64,000 nt of DNA from contig NZ_CADCXY010000001.1 in NCBI RefSeq assembly GCF_902806985.1, forward strand, positions 806,001 to 870,000. The letters run 5' to 3'. Source of the DNA: Pseudidiomarina piscicola. GTDB lineage: Bacteria > Pseudomonadota > Gammaproteobacteria > Enterobacterales > Alteromonadaceae. The position numbers were made by a program, and so were the translations under genes. Positions 55,192 through 63,355 of the stretch are shown here, piece by piece. The notes beneath the pieces are model-generated. The model had not been told where the DNA came from. It saw only the letters and a list, made by a program, of their open reading frames with translations, and made no database searches. Each line of letters starts with the position of its first letter. Position 1 is the stretch's first letter.

Positions 55192-56076
55192 TTAATCCGG
55201 TTTATGTTCAAGCGACTGCCGGGCCTCAGCTATTACGGTTTTGGTTTTCATCTGCAGTGGGCGGTGTCGATTTACACACAGATATAGTGTTTCGCTGACC
55301 GAGTACTCGAGCCTATGAACGTTGATGTGATCAGGCTTCGCAAAAGCCGCAACAGCATGTGCAGGTAATACGGTAAAACCTAATCCCATACTGACCGGTT
55401 CTAGAATCAAACTGATCTGGTTTGAGAACCCTTTTTTGGGAAACATATTACTGTGATGGAACTCAGGGTAATTAGCGCTAAGCAACAAGCTTGCATGATG
55501 TTCTCCATCGGGATGATTAATAAACCCGAGGGTCATCAGAGTGTCCCAATCTGGCTCTTTGATAGTGGCGGGTGTTACGAGCAATAAAGGCTCTTGAGCA
55601 AGGGGTGTGCAACTGACATCGGCCAAGTTAGGTTTAGACGTCATTAATCCGATGTCGACCTTAGAGTCGACTATCGCGCGCTCCACATCCTGATTCGGCC
55701 CAAATCGGTAATCAATAATGAGCTTTGGATGTTCGCATTGTAAGGCCAACAAATGCGGATAGAGTTTTAGCCCGACACTGCCGGGAGACATAACACTGAC
55801 ATCGCCTTCAAAGGGCGGATCTTCCCCAACTTTAGATTCAAGGTTTGATAACGCTAAAAGGAGGCCCTGAGCTTCATCGTATAGCTTTACCCCGGCGCCT
55901 GAAAGCGAGAATTGTTTTCCGTGCCGCACCAGCAGCTCGGTTCCAAGTTGTTCTTCAAGCTTTCGTATATGCTGACTAACGCCCGACTGTGTTATGTGCA
56001 GTCGTTCGGCTGTTCGAGTGAAATGACCCACGTCAACTAGTGTACAAAAAGTGCGTAACCAAAGCGTATTAATCAT
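55192..56076 (-). CDS. LysR family transcriptional regulator
   Basis: A 294-residue protein with the LysR N-terminal winged helix (LWLRTFCTLVDVGHFTRTAE, then RLHITQSGVSQHIRKLEEQL, residues 5-44) and a periplasmic-binding-protein-like effector domain (about 90-290; GDVSVMSPGSVGLKLYPHL, SKVDIGLMTSKPNLADV). It is divergent from the VOC dioxygenase-like gene with 93 bp between, the usual arrangement for a LysR regulator and its target. The intergenic region holds three evenly spaced AATCAT repeats, one at its own start codon. The effector is not known. Confidence 0.93.
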   Translation of the reverse strand: MINTLWLRTFCTLVDVGHFTRTAERLHITQSGVSQHIRKLEEQLGTELLVRHGKQFSLSGAGVKLYDEAQGLLLALSNLESKVGEDPPFEGDVSVMSPGSVGLKLYPHLLALQCEHPKLIIDYRFGPNQDVERAIVDSKVDIGLMTSKPNLADVSCTPLAQEPLLLVTPATIKEPDWDTLMTLGFINHPDGEHHASLLLSANYPEFHHSNMFPKKGFSNQISLILEPVSMGLGFTVLPAHAVAAFAKPDHINVHRLEYSVSETLYLCVNRHRPLQMKTKTVIAEARQSLEHKPD

Positions 56077-56111
56077 AATATTTCGTAATCATATCAATTC
56101 AAAATCATAAT
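56071..56111. repeat. three AATCATA(A/T) direct repeats at 16-bp spacing between lysR and the VOC gene
   Basis: AATCATAAT at 56071-56079, AATCATATC at 56087-56095 and AATCATAAT at 56103-56111, each starting 16 bp after the last. The first overlaps the LysR start codon. The even spacing suggests protein binding in series, possibly the LysR operator, although LysR sites are usually T-N11-A inverted repeats. Confidence 0.5.
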
Positions 56112-56169
56112 TTTACATTATTTATTCAGCTAAGTAACCTGTTCTCAGTTTCATTAAAGAGGAAAGGTT

Positions 56170-56673
56170 ATGAACAATGTATACCCAAGGAATTTTTCGC
56201 ACATCGGCATCTCTGTCACCGATCTTGAGCAGGCGGTTAAGTTTTACACCGACGTGATGGGTTGGTATTTGATTATGGAACCCACCGAGATTCAGGAGGA
56301 TGATAGCGCCATCGGAACAATGTGCAGCGATGTATTTGGTGCTGGCTGGGAAAGCTTTCGCATAGCACACTTATCAACGGGAGACCGAATTGGTGTCGAG
56401 TTGTTTCAGTTTAAAAACCAGACCAACCCAGAAGATAACTTTGAGTATTGGAAAACAGGTATATTTCACTTCTGTGTACAAGACCCGAACGTTGAGGAGC
56501 TTGCAGAACGGATTGTGGAAGCCGGTGGTAAACGGCGCATGGAAAAGCCTCGCTACTATTATCCGGGAGAGAAGCCTTACCGCATGATTTATATGGAAGA
56601 CCCTTTTGGCAACATTGTAGAAATTTATAGCCATAGCTACGAATTAATCTACAGCGAAGGCGCCTACCAATAG
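56170..56673 (+). CDS. VOC superfamily protein (glyoxalase/extradiol dioxygenase-like)
   Basis: A 167-residue protein with two beta-alpha-beta-beta-beta modules. The first is FSHIGISVTDLEQAVKFYTD (residues 9-28) with the first metal His, and the second is HFCVQDPNVEELAERIVEAG (near 100-119). The metal glutamate is in the closing MEDPFGNIVEIYSHSYE. It resembles lactoylglutathione lyase and dioxygenase-type VOC proteins. AGAGGAAAGG precedes the ATG. It is divergent from the LysR gene and followed by a hairpin terminator, so it looks like the sole target of that regulator. The substrate is not known. Confidence 0.85.
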   Translation: MNNVYPRNFSHIGISVTDLEQAVKFYTDVMGWYLIMEPTEIQEDDSAIGTMCSDVFGAGWESFRIAHLSTGDRIGVELFQFKNQTNPEDNFEYWKTGIFHFCVQDPNVEELAERIVEAGGKRRMEKPRYYYPGEKPYRMIYMEDPFGNIVEIYSHSYELIYSEGAYQ

Positions 56674-56683
56674 TTAACAAGAT

Positions 56684-56718
56684 AATTCAGGGGGTACTCT
56701 GCTTAGGCCCCCTGAATT
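56684..56718 (+). terminator. stem-loop terminator after the VOC gene
   Basis: AATTCAGGGGG (56684-56694) and CCCCCTGAATT (56708-56718) form an 11-bp perfect stem with a 13-nt loop and a short T-rich tail. It ends the VOC transcript. From here to the tmRNA terminator (about 105 bp) I see no gene. Confidence 0.75.
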
Positions 56719-56825
56719 TAGATTATTTATTGAGTGCTATTTTCTCTGAATTCATTAGATGCTCGAATGGCTGGGGCTTGTGCAAAAGAATGCCTGTAAG
56801 CCTTGTTCCTGCTGGTATAGAAAGA

Positions 56826-56858
56826 AAAAAGGGGATGTCGTGAGACATCCCCTTTTTA
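56826..56858 (-). terminator. intrinsic terminator of the tmRNA gene
   Basis: On the minus strand AAAAAGGGGATGTC pairs with GACATCCCCTTTTT, a 14-bp stem (56858-56845 and 56840-56827) with a 4-nt loop and a T-run after it. It lies 6 bp beyond the tmRNA 3' end. Confidence 0.9.
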
Positions 56859-56864
56859 GGTATT

Positions 56865-57223
56865 GGTGGAGCTGGCGGGAGTTGAACCCGCGTCCGTAAT
56901 ACCTACATCCTCGGTCCTACATGCTTAGTCTATCTTTTAATTAATCACCAAGTCGCCGACAGACAGGCTACTTAAGGTGACGATCCCGATTGGTTTTAAC
57001 GCTTTGGCTACGGGCGAAGCCTCCACGCGAGTCTGCTTTGGGGTGAACCGAGTGATCCTAGTCTCACAGACAAAGCGCTAGGGCTCGGGCGTAGCGGGTT
57101 ATTAAGCCGCTAGTGCGTAGTTGTCGTCGTTTGCAACTATTAGTTTGAGGCTTTTTACGAGGCCAGCCTCACCTCGGCATGCACCTTGGGTTTCGTGTAT
57201 CCCGTCGAATCCAAATCAGCCCC
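56865..57223 (-). ncRNA. ssrA: transfer-messenger RNA (tmRNA)
   Basis: tmRNA frees ribosomes stalled on broken mRNA and adds a degradation tag. The minus-strand RNA begins GGGGCUGAUUUGGAUUCGAC at 57223 and ends CAGCUCCACCA at 56865; GGGGCUG and CAGCUCC form the 7-bp acceptor stem (one G-U pair), and the CCA is encoded. The T-arm reads ACGCGGGUUCAACUCCCGC. The tag frame begins at the resume codon GCA (57134) and reads ANDDNYALAA then UAA (57104-57102), one residue different from E. coli ANDENYALAA. At 359 nt it has the normal size. A -10 box TATAGT lies at 57253-57248. The 3' end is a known integration site for islands, but no integrase or duplicated end is seen here. Confidence 0.97.
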
Positions 57224-57247
57224 AGGTTTTCTTTCAAAAGCGTCCCT

Positions 57248-57253
57248 ACTATA
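57248..57253 (-). promoter_or_regulatory. -10 box of the tmRNA promoter
   Basis: TATAGT on the minus strand at 57253-57248, preceded by TG, would start transcription near 57241, 18 nt before the mature 5' end. No strong -35 box is seen at 16-18 bp, so it may depend on the TG. Confidence 0.45.
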
Positions 57254-57311
57254 CACTAGACACCAGTAAGACGCCATAAGTTCCTGCGCTAACTGGCGAT
57301 TCATTGTGCCA

Positions 57312-57965
57312 TCAAGCACTCATGTCTAGAACTTTCTCAACCAGTTTGCGAATGCCTTGTTCGGCATCGACCAGGTTCTCTGCGAGCATATACGCTGGCG
57401 TCGTCACCAAGCGATTGCTTTCGTCAACCACAATGTCTTGAACCGAGCATTCAACGTGCGTGCCACCCATCTGTTCAATGGCTGATGCCACATCTTTATC
57501 ATTTCCAACGGTCACGCGCACGCCTTTGTCATACACATGCGGTAAGAGCACCGGTGCGATGCACATGTAGCCAGCCGGCTTACCTGCGGCAACAAATGCT
57601 TTGCCGACCGCCAAAACTTGTTCGTTTACGGTCATATCGGCGCCATTGACGGCAAAGTCACAAAGGTTCTTCGCCACGCCAAAACCACCTGGAAGAATCA
57701 ACGCGTCGAACTCAGCTGCGTCGAGCTCACTCAATGGCTTCACCTCGCCTCGCGCAATCCGAGCCGACTCGGCCAGAACATTACGAGATTCACTCGCTGC
57801 CTCACCGGTTAAATGGTTCACCACGTGCATTTGTTTGATATCGGGAGCGAAGCATTGGTAGCTCGCTCCTTGCTTGTTGATGTGCAAAAGCGTGAGTACC
57901 GCTTCATTGACTTCAGCGCCATCAAAAACACCTGAACCTGAGAGTACTACTGCGACTTTTTTCAT
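57312..57965 (-). CDS. elbB: isoprenoid biosynthesis glyoxalase ElbB
   Basis: A 217-residue DJ-1/PfpI-superfamily protein matching E. coli ElbB in size (217). It starts KKVAVVLSGSGVFDGAEVNE (residues 2-21), has the VNHLTGE and ARIARGEVKPLSEL blocks, and DALILPGGFGVAKNLCDFAV (108-127). The nucleophile elbow follows at GYMCIAPVLLP (Cys near 144). Glyoxalase activity has been reported for the E. coli protein, and the name comes from an early link with isoprenoid synthesis; the physiological role is unsettled. It is co-directional with tmRNA and separated from the VOC gene by 60 bp. Confidence 0.9.
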   Translation of the reverse strand: MKKVAVVLSGSGVFDGAEVNEAVLTLLHINKQGASYQCFAPDIKQMHVVNHLTGEAASESRNVLAESARIARGEVKPLSELDAAEFDALILPGGFGVAKNLCDFAVNGADMTVNEQVLAVGKAFVAAGKPAGYMCIAPVLLPHVYDKGVRVTVGNDKDVASAIEQMGGTHVECSVQDIVVDESNRLVTTPAYMLAENLVDAEQGIRKLVEKVLDMSA

Positions 57966-58025
57966 GCTGAATTTTTCCTTTTCTTGCTCGCTTGTCCTTT
58001 AATCTATGGGCGGCTGGCAAGGGTT

Positions 58026-58436
58026 TCAACCGGCGTGTTTCGGATTAAAAACAACTTCCCATAAGTGACCGTCGGGGTCCTTAAAGACGCCGCCATAACC
58101 ACCCCAGAACAAGTCGCGAGCAGGTTTTACCACTGCTTCTTGCGGCAGTGAAAGCATAATTGCATCCACCTCATCGCGCCGTTCAACATTATGCGCTAGC
58201 ATCAGCGCCGTCGGATCAGGTGTACCTTTAACCACATCACAGTCAGCGGCTATGCTAGTGCGTGGCCATAAGGCAAAGGTTAGGCCGCCCGCCATTTTAA
58301 AGAAAGCCACCGCGCCGTGCTCAAATTCCTTACCGATAATGCCCTCTGTGGTTAAGCCCAATACATCACGATAAAACGCAACGGAGCGCTCTAAATCATC
58401 AACGCCAAGGGTAATATAACTAATCCGCGGTTGCAT
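58026..58436 (-). CDS. VOC superfamily protein (glyoxalase-like)
   Basis: A 136-residue single-chain VOC protein: [20 protein letters not shown] (residues 5-24) is the first module, and the second ends [20 protein letters not shown] near 110-129 with the metal glutamate. The start overlaps the DUF817 gene by 17 bp and has AAAGGAG upstream. It is the last of a three-gene minus-strand run (flavin oxidoreductase, DUF817, VOC). The enzyme class (glyoxalase, fosfomycin resistance-like or dioxygenase) cannot be told, since the three share this fold. It differs from the VOC protein at 56170, which is longer and has a LysR partner. Confidence 0.88.
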   Translation of the reverse strand: MQPRISYITLGVDDLERSVAFYRDVLGLTTEGIIGKEFEHGAVAFFKMAGGLTFALWPRTSIAADCDVVKGTPDPTALMLAHNVERRDEVDAIMLSLPQEAVVKPARDLFWGGYGGVFKDPDGHLWEVVFNPKHAG

Positions 58437-59232
58437 GCGATTGCTCCTTTTGCGGTGCGCGCTCTCGCACCTTAATGTCTTTAATCAATGTCACGAGAAC
58501 AAAACTCAACAGCATCAATAAGAACCATGAACTTAACTTCGCTAGAGGCACCATTTCCCAGCCGTCGCGTTGATTCGGATAGATCCAAATATTTGCAAAG
58601 GTGGCAATGTTTTCGGCAAACCAAATAAACATAGCAACAAGAAACCAACCAAGCAGCAAAGGCATGCTGCGGTGTTTCGAGATCACTCTAAAATAAATGG
58701 TCGTGCGATAGAACATGAGCAACGTCACAGCCAACAAAATCCAGCGAATGTCCCACGTAAAATGATGACTGAAAAAGTTAATGTACACCATTGTTACGAG
58801 CACCACCGAGGCCCACTTCGGCGGGTAATAGCGGTACTGAAAGTCAAAGAGTCGCCATACCCGGGCTAAATAGCTGCCAACCGCACTGTACATGAAGCCG
58901 GTAAACAAAGGCACATTGCCGATGCCGAATAAGTAAGCTTCGGGATAGACCCACGCGCCAATCGCATCAGAGGTCTTAAACAGCTCCATCACTGTTGCCA
59001 CCACGTGAAAGATGATAATCACCAAAGCTTCACGCAGGGTTTCGAGCCTAAAACCAAGAAGAAAGAGTTGGAATGCGATCGCCGCTAAAAAAATAAAGTC
59101 GTAGCGATGGAGGCCTTCAATAGGATACCAGTAACGAGTAATGAGCATGACGGCGAGTAGGAACCCGCCGAACATGCATGCGTTGGCTTGTTTTAAGCCG
59201 AAACGCCAAAATTCAATAACAAAGGTTTTCAC
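58420..59232 (-). CDS. DUF817 family membrane protein
   Basis: From the GTG at 59232 this is 270 residues with about eight TM helices. The DUF817 pattern is seen: [20 protein letters not shown] (residues 11-30), [60 protein letters not shown], and [18 protein letters not shown] near 230. Family members are membrane proteins of unknown function. The GTG is 4 bp after the stop of the oxidoreductase gene with no strong ribosome binding site, so translational coupling is likely. Its stop overlaps the VOC gene. Shared transcription with two enzymes suggests a role in handling a small membrane-permeant or lipid molecule; this is inference. Confidence 0.85.
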   Translation of the reverse strand: MKTFVIEFWRFGLKQANACMFGGFLLAVMLITRYWYPIEGLHRYDFIFLAAIAFQLFLLGFRLETLREALVIIIFHVVATVMELFKTSDAIGAWVYPEAYLFGIGNVPLFTGFMYSAVGSYLARVWRLFDFQYRYYPPKWASVVLVTMVYINFFSHHFTWDIRWILLAVTLLMFYRTTIYFRVISKHRSMPLLLGWFLVAMFIWFAENIATFANIWIYPNQRDGWEMVPLAKLSSWFLLMLLSFVLVTLIKDIKVRERAPQKEQSHATAD

Positions 59233-59235
59233 ATG

Positions 59236-60336
59236 TCAGTCTTTATTTTCGGCGCGCCAGCGCATTTCGTTCTCAATATTGGCAATAGGTTGCAGCATAG
59301 CGAAATCTAATGCGTCTGGCTTATCGCCCTCTTTCACTTTATTAACAAATTGAGGGTCGGCTAAGGCCGCCTTGCCCAGTGCCAAAAGTGACTCTGGATA
59401 GTGCGCAGCGACTTTGGCGTAATTGGTGTCATCAATGCCGCCATTCACAATCAACGGAATACCCGCGTCTCTTACCACTTCTGCCAGTGAACGTACACCG
59501 CCTTTCAAGGCGGGGGTGTTGACCTCGGTATCAGTGGTATGAATATAGTCGATACCGGCATCGGCCAGCGCTTGTACCAACCAATTAAAGCTTTCTTCAC
59601 CTTCCGGCCATTGATAGTCTTGATCGGTAATTGTAATTTGTGACAGCCGCATACCTAGTACGAACCCGTTGGGTACCATTTCGCGAGCCGCTTTCACTAT
59701 CTCAAGCACAAACTGTGCGCGGCGCTGCATATCGCCGCCCCACTTGTCTTCACGGGTGTTAAAGTGTGTGCTCAGAATTTCGTTGAGCAAATAGCCATTC
59801 GCGCCATGTAACTCCACGCCATCAAACCCGGCTTCGACCGCACCGCGAATACCATGTAAAAAGCCATTGAGCACTCGTTCGAAATCGCTTTCGTCCATCG
59901 CTTTCACGTCGTGCCAAGATTCCTGCGTACCATAGAGACCAAGCGGCGCACCTTTCGGTTGCTGCTCAGTAACACCCAAGGGTTGCTGGTCAAAACTGTT
60001 GTATTGCACTTGCGCACCTGCGTGCATTAACTGCGCGATAATTTTAGCGCCGCTGTCGTGCACTGCACGAATAATCGGCAACCATGACTCGACCTGCAGG
60101 GCATCGGCGAGGCCTGGCTGATTTTCATAGCCTTGACTGGCAGCTTGATCGGGGTAAATACCCTCGGTAATCAGCAATGCAAACCCACCTTCAGCATAAC
60201 GTTTGTAATGTTCAACCATTCGTGCGTTGGCACGTCCATTTGCTTCAGCGCTGACACGTGTCATTGGCGCTAGGGCGAAGCGATTGTGTAATTTCATGCC
60301 GGCAAATTCAGTACTAGAAAACTCTGAATTAAACAT
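59236..60336 (-). CDS. NADH:flavin oxidoreductase (old yellow enzyme family)
   Basis: A 366-residue FMN-dependent TIM-barrel enzyme. It shows KLHNRFALAPMTRVSAEANG near residues 15-34, AQLMHAGAQV, DGVELHGANGYLLNEILSTHFN near 172-193 and the FMN/phosphate segment LIVNGGIDDTNY. The end LLALGKAALADPQFVNKV is typical of the family, which reduces activated alkenes. The ATG follows GGGGAA. It starts the three-gene run with DUF817 and VOC. The sequence fits the larger OYE group (NemA-, YqjM-type), but the subtype and substrate are not decided. It lies 97 bp downstream of the GNAT-C39 fusion. Confidence 0.92.
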   Translation of the reverse strand: MFNSEFSSTEFAGMKLHNRFALAPMTRVSAEANGRANARMVEHYKRYAEGGFALLITEGIYPDQAASQGYENQPGLADALQVESWLPIIRAVHDSGAKIIAQLMHAGAQVQYNSFDQQPLGVTEQQPKGAPLGLYGTQESWHDVKAMDESDFERVLNGFLHGIRGAVEAGFDGVELHGANGYLLNEILSTHFNTREDKWGGDMQRRAQFVLEIVKAAREMVPNGFVLGMRLSQITITDQDYQWPEGEESFNWLVQALADAGIDYIHTTDTEVNTPALKGGVRSLAEVVRDAGIPLIVNGGIDDTNYAKVAAHYPESLLALGKAALADPQFVNKVKEGDKPDALDFAMLQPIANIENEMRWRAENKD

Positions 60337-60433
60337 AGATTCCCCAAATTGTGAGAAGTGTCTCAGCTTTACGACGCTCTGTGAATGAAAGATCGTTTTG
60401 CTCCAGTTCAGCTTAAGGACTTACAGCTTTTGT

Positions 60434-61558
60434 TCAAGTCAAACGTGATAACACCAAAACTGCCTTCTGTTTGCGACGACCAAAACCAAATGCGCGACGA
60501 AAGGTTGCTAATGGGATAGGCAGATACTGTCTGCCCGCAGCTGATTGCCAGGGCAATGCGTCTTGATCAGGGTCGTTAATGTAGACATAGTTTTCGTCCA
60601 CCGCGCAAATCACCACCCAATGTGGCGCTTTACTCGCATCAAATACGTAAGTGCTGATCAGTGCCACCACAATCTGCTCTGCCGCTAAGTCTGCGCGCAG
60701 TTGAGTCAAGCTATAATCGCCGACATAAGTCGTGACATCAGCTGCTTGCAATGCGGCAATATCGGCTTCTTGAATACGCGCCATTATTTGTTTTTTGTCA
60801 TCACTGCGCACAGAGTCCATGAACAACGGCCCGTCGTGACTGACATGTAATACCACTTGTAGGCCCCGACGTAGTGCTGCTCGAGCAAGTCCATGAGGGC
60901 CACAACCGCCATGGCCCGAGGTCATAAAGATAGTTGTCGCCTCGCGCCAAATTTCTAACTCTTCATGCTCCGGATCGCTCGATGGGCATTCGAAATAGGC
61001 CATGGCCATCAGTAAGCTTGCCGGGCCACAGGTGAACTCCGTGGTTTGTGTGCGGTAAGGCACTAAGCGTTGCCCTTTTGCCGCCACTTCGTCAGCATCG
61101 AAACGTGGTAACAGTTTCTGCAGCACCACCGCATCACTGGCGTCCTCATAGTATTCAGGGCGAATTTCCATATCGTGGTAATTCGCACCGTGATACATGG
61201 CTAACGCCGCGTGATTGTCGGTTTTTACCTCTAAGCGCAAGAACAGGCAATGCTGCTCATCAGCCGCGTTTTCTGCGGCACGTAGCAGTTGGGTGCCCAC
61301 CCCGCGTTGACGAAATTCCGGTAGCACTGCTAACGAATAGAGTCGCGCCAGCTGGGTCGCTTGACGATAAAGAACGATGCAGTAGCCAAGCACCTGTGCA
61401 CCATGTAGCGCGACATAAAAGTCGCCTATACTCTGGTCAATGAAGCGTTTGAAGCTACGATGGCTGATACGATCGGTCGCGAAGCTTGTAAGTTCTATGA
61501 GATCGAGTTGGGCGAGATGTTCTCGTTTAGCGCGAACCAAGTCTAACGGCATCACCAT
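60434..61558 (-). CDS. GNAT acetyltransferase fused to a C39-like peptidase
   Basis: The 374 residues join two domains. Residues 1-150 are a GNAT domain with DFYVALHGAQVLGYCIVLYR, LYSLAVLPEFRQRGVGTQLL (acetyl-CoA loop RQRGVG at 83-88) and the DNHAALAMYHGANY motif. Residues about 165-374 are a C39-like cysteine peptidase with QTTEFTCGPASLLMAMAYFE (Cys177), KAPHWVVICAVDENYVYIND (His, then Asp) and a following DPDQ segment. This fusion is known in other proteobacteria, often with a RimK-type ATP-grasp gene beside it; no such gene is adjacent here. The target peptide is unknown. The start at 61558 has AGGA 10 nt upstream. Confidence 0.85.
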   Translation of the reverse strand: MVMPLDLVRAKREHLAQLDLIELTSFATDRISHRSFKRFIDQSIGDFYVALHGAQVLGYCIVLYRQATQLARLYSLAVLPEFRQRGVGTQLLRAAENAADEQHCLFLRLEVKTDNHAALAMYHGANYHDMEIRPEYYEDASDAVVLQKLLPRFDADEVAAKGQRLVPYRTQTTEFTCGPASLLMAMAYFECPSSDPEHEELEIWREATTIFMTSGHGGCGPHGLARAALRRGLQVVLHVSHDGPLFMDSVRSDDKKQIMARIQEADIAALQAADVTTYVGDYSLTQLRADLAAEQIVVALISTYVFDASKAPHWVVICAVDENYVYINDPDQDALPWQSAAGRQYLPIPLATFRRAFGFGRRKQKAVLVLSRLT

Positions 61559-61673
61559 GGTAGTAGCGTCCTAGCGCTGATGTGGGCAAAATCCATACGT
61601 ATTATATCGCAGTATGTCGATGAAAGTGGTAAACTGTCGCGCAAATTTTTAGTACCAGCTGAGGACCCCTCTC

Positions 61674-62717
61674 GTGAGCGATCAAAAACCTTCTTTGAGT
61701 TACAAAGACGCCGGCGTTGATATTGATGCAGGCAATGCCCTAGTTGACCGTATTAAAGGTGTCACCAAACGTACGAAGCGGCCAGAAGTGATGGGCTCGA
61801 TAGGTGGTTTTGGCGCTTTGTGTGAGCTTCCGAGCAACTATAAACAGCCGGTATTGGTCTCAGGTACCGATGGTGTCGGTACTAAGTTACGTTTAGCCAT
61901 TGATCTTGGCAAGCACGATACTGTCGGTATTGATTTGGTCGCCATGTGTGTCAACGACCTGATTGTGCAAGGTGCCGAGCCGCTGTTCTTCCTCGATTAC
62001 TATGCCACCGGCAAGCTCGACGTTGACGTTGCTGCGGATGTGGTCACCGGTATCGGTGAAGGCTGTGTGTTAGCAGGCTGCGCGTTAACCGGCGGCGAAA
62101 CCGCGGAAATGCCGGGCATGTATCAGCAAGGTGATTACGATATTGCTGGCTTCTGTGTCGGTGTCGTCGAGAAAGCCAATATCATCGACGGTAGCAAAGT
62201 CGCACCGGGCGATGCATTGGTAGCGCTTGCGTCCAGCGGCCCTCACTCAAACGGTTATTCATTGATTCGGAAGATCATCGAAGTAAGTGGTGCCGACGTG
62301 GCAACAGAAGAGCTTGACGGTAAGCTACTGGCAGACCATTTACTCGCACCGACAACAATTTATGTGAAGCCGGTGCTTAAAGTACTTGAAAACTATAGTG
62401 TTCACGCAATTTCACACATCACAGGCGGTGGTTTCTGGGAAAATATTCCGCGCGTACTGCCTGCTGATGCCAAAGCGGTAATCGATGACAGTAGTTGGGA
62501 GTGGCCAGCTATCTTCAATTGGTTGCAACACCAAGGGAATGTCACAACTAAAGAAATGTATCGCACCTTTAACTGTGGCGTTGGCTTAATTTTGGCCTTG
62601 CCAAATTCTCAAGCAGAAGCCGTGGTCGAGTTACTTCGCGAACAAGGTGAAGACGCTTGGGTCATAGGTAAAGTGGCTGCCCGTGAAGCGCAAGAAGCAC
62701 AGGTTGAAATCGTCTAA
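61674..62717 (+). CDS. purM: phosphoribosylformylglycinamidine cyclo-ligase
   Basis: PurM closes the imidazole ring to form AIR in purine synthesis. The 347 residues (E. coli 345) start with GTG preceded by an AGGA site. The signatures are [59 protein letters not shown] (60-79), [20 protein letters not shown] and [31 protein letters not shown] and [18 protein letters not shown] complete the ATP and substrate sites. It overlaps purN by one base. This is the usual purMN operon. Confidence 0.97.
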   Translation: MSDQKPSLSYKDAGVDIDAGNALVDRIKGVTKRTKRPEVMGSIGGFGALCELPSNYKQPVLVSGTDGVGTKLRLAIDLGKHDTVGIDLVAMCVNDLIVQGAEPLFFLDYYATGKLDVDVAADVVTGIGEGCVLAGCALTGGETAEMPGMYQQGDYDIAGFCVGVVEKANIIDGSKVAPGDALVALASSGPHSNGYSLIRKIIEVSGADVATEELDGKLLADHLLAPTTIYVKPVLKVLENYSVHAISHITGGGFWENIPRVLPADAKAVIDDSSWEWPAIFNWLQHQGNVTTKEMYRTFNCGVGLILALPNSQAEAVVELLREQGEDAWVIGKVAAREAQEAQVEIV

Positions 62718-63355
62718 TGAAGCGAATTGTAGTCCTTATCAGTGGTTCAGGAACCAACATGCAAGCCATCGTGGAGGCATGTCAGGCTGAACGTATCAAT
62801 GGTGAAGTGGTTGCGGTAATAAGCAACAAAGCTGACGTTGGTGGCTTAGACAAAGCAGCACAGGCCGATATACCAACAGCCGTGCTGTCACACCGCGACT
62901 TCGACAGCCGTGAAGACTACGATGCCGAACTGCGCAAGCTTATCGATAGCTTTGCGCCCGATATTGTCTTACTCGCTGGCTTTATGCGTATTTTGACCGG
63001 TGACTTTACGCAGCATTACGAAGGCAGAATGCTCAACATTCACCCTTCTTTATTGCCGAAATATCGCGGTGTTAACACGCATCAACGTGCGTTAGATAAC
63101 GGTGATACCGAGCATGGTGTGTCGGTTCATTTTGTCACCGAAGAGCTCGATGGTGGGCCGGTGGTGCTGCAAGCAGTCGTACCTGTATTTCCTGAAGACA
63201 GCGCGAGTGATCTGCAGCAGCGTGTGCACAGCCAGGAACACCGCATCTATCCTTTAGTCGTGCAGTGGCTTTGTACCGAGCGGCTGAAACTTACAGCCAA
63301 AGGTGCCGTATTAGACGGTAGTCTACTTGGGCCGCAAGGATACGCCACCGACTAA
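62717..63355 (+). CDS. purN: phosphoribosylglycinamide formyltransferase
   Basis: PurN transfers a formyl group from 10-formyl-THF to GAR. The 212 residues (E. coli 212) start KRIVVLISGSGTNMQAIVEA, with SGSGTNMQ as the substrate loop. HRDFDSREDYDAEL, LAGFMRILTGDFTQHYEGRM with LNIHPSLLPKYRGVNTHQRA (the catalytic Asn, His), and the later GVSVHFVTEELDGGPVVLQ (catalytic Asp) are all in place. The GTG/ATG start shares one base with the purM stop. Its own 3' end overlaps the convergent DUF3108 gene by 4 bp. Confidence 0.97.
   Translation: MKRIVVLISGSGTNMQAIVEACQAERINGEVVAVISNKADVGGLDKAAQADIPTAVLSHRDFDSREDYDAELRKLIDSFAPDIVLLAGFMRILTGDFTQHYEGRMLNIHPSLLPKYRGVNTHQRALDNGDTEHGVSVHFVTEELDGGPVVLQAVVPVFPEDSASDLQQRVHSQEHRIYPLVVQWLCTERLKLTAKGAVLDGSLLGPQGYATD

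Noticed and set aside
56759-56902. Plus-strand frame from 56759 running into the tmRNA 3' end (ends WSWRELNPRP)
   Set aside because: This ending is the well-known false protein made by reading the antisense of a tRNA-like T-arm; the frame has no ribosome binding site.
61638-61660. Possible PurR box before purM (GCGCAAATTTTTAG)
   Set aside because: Only the left half matches the PurR consensus; the right half does not, so the call is too weak.
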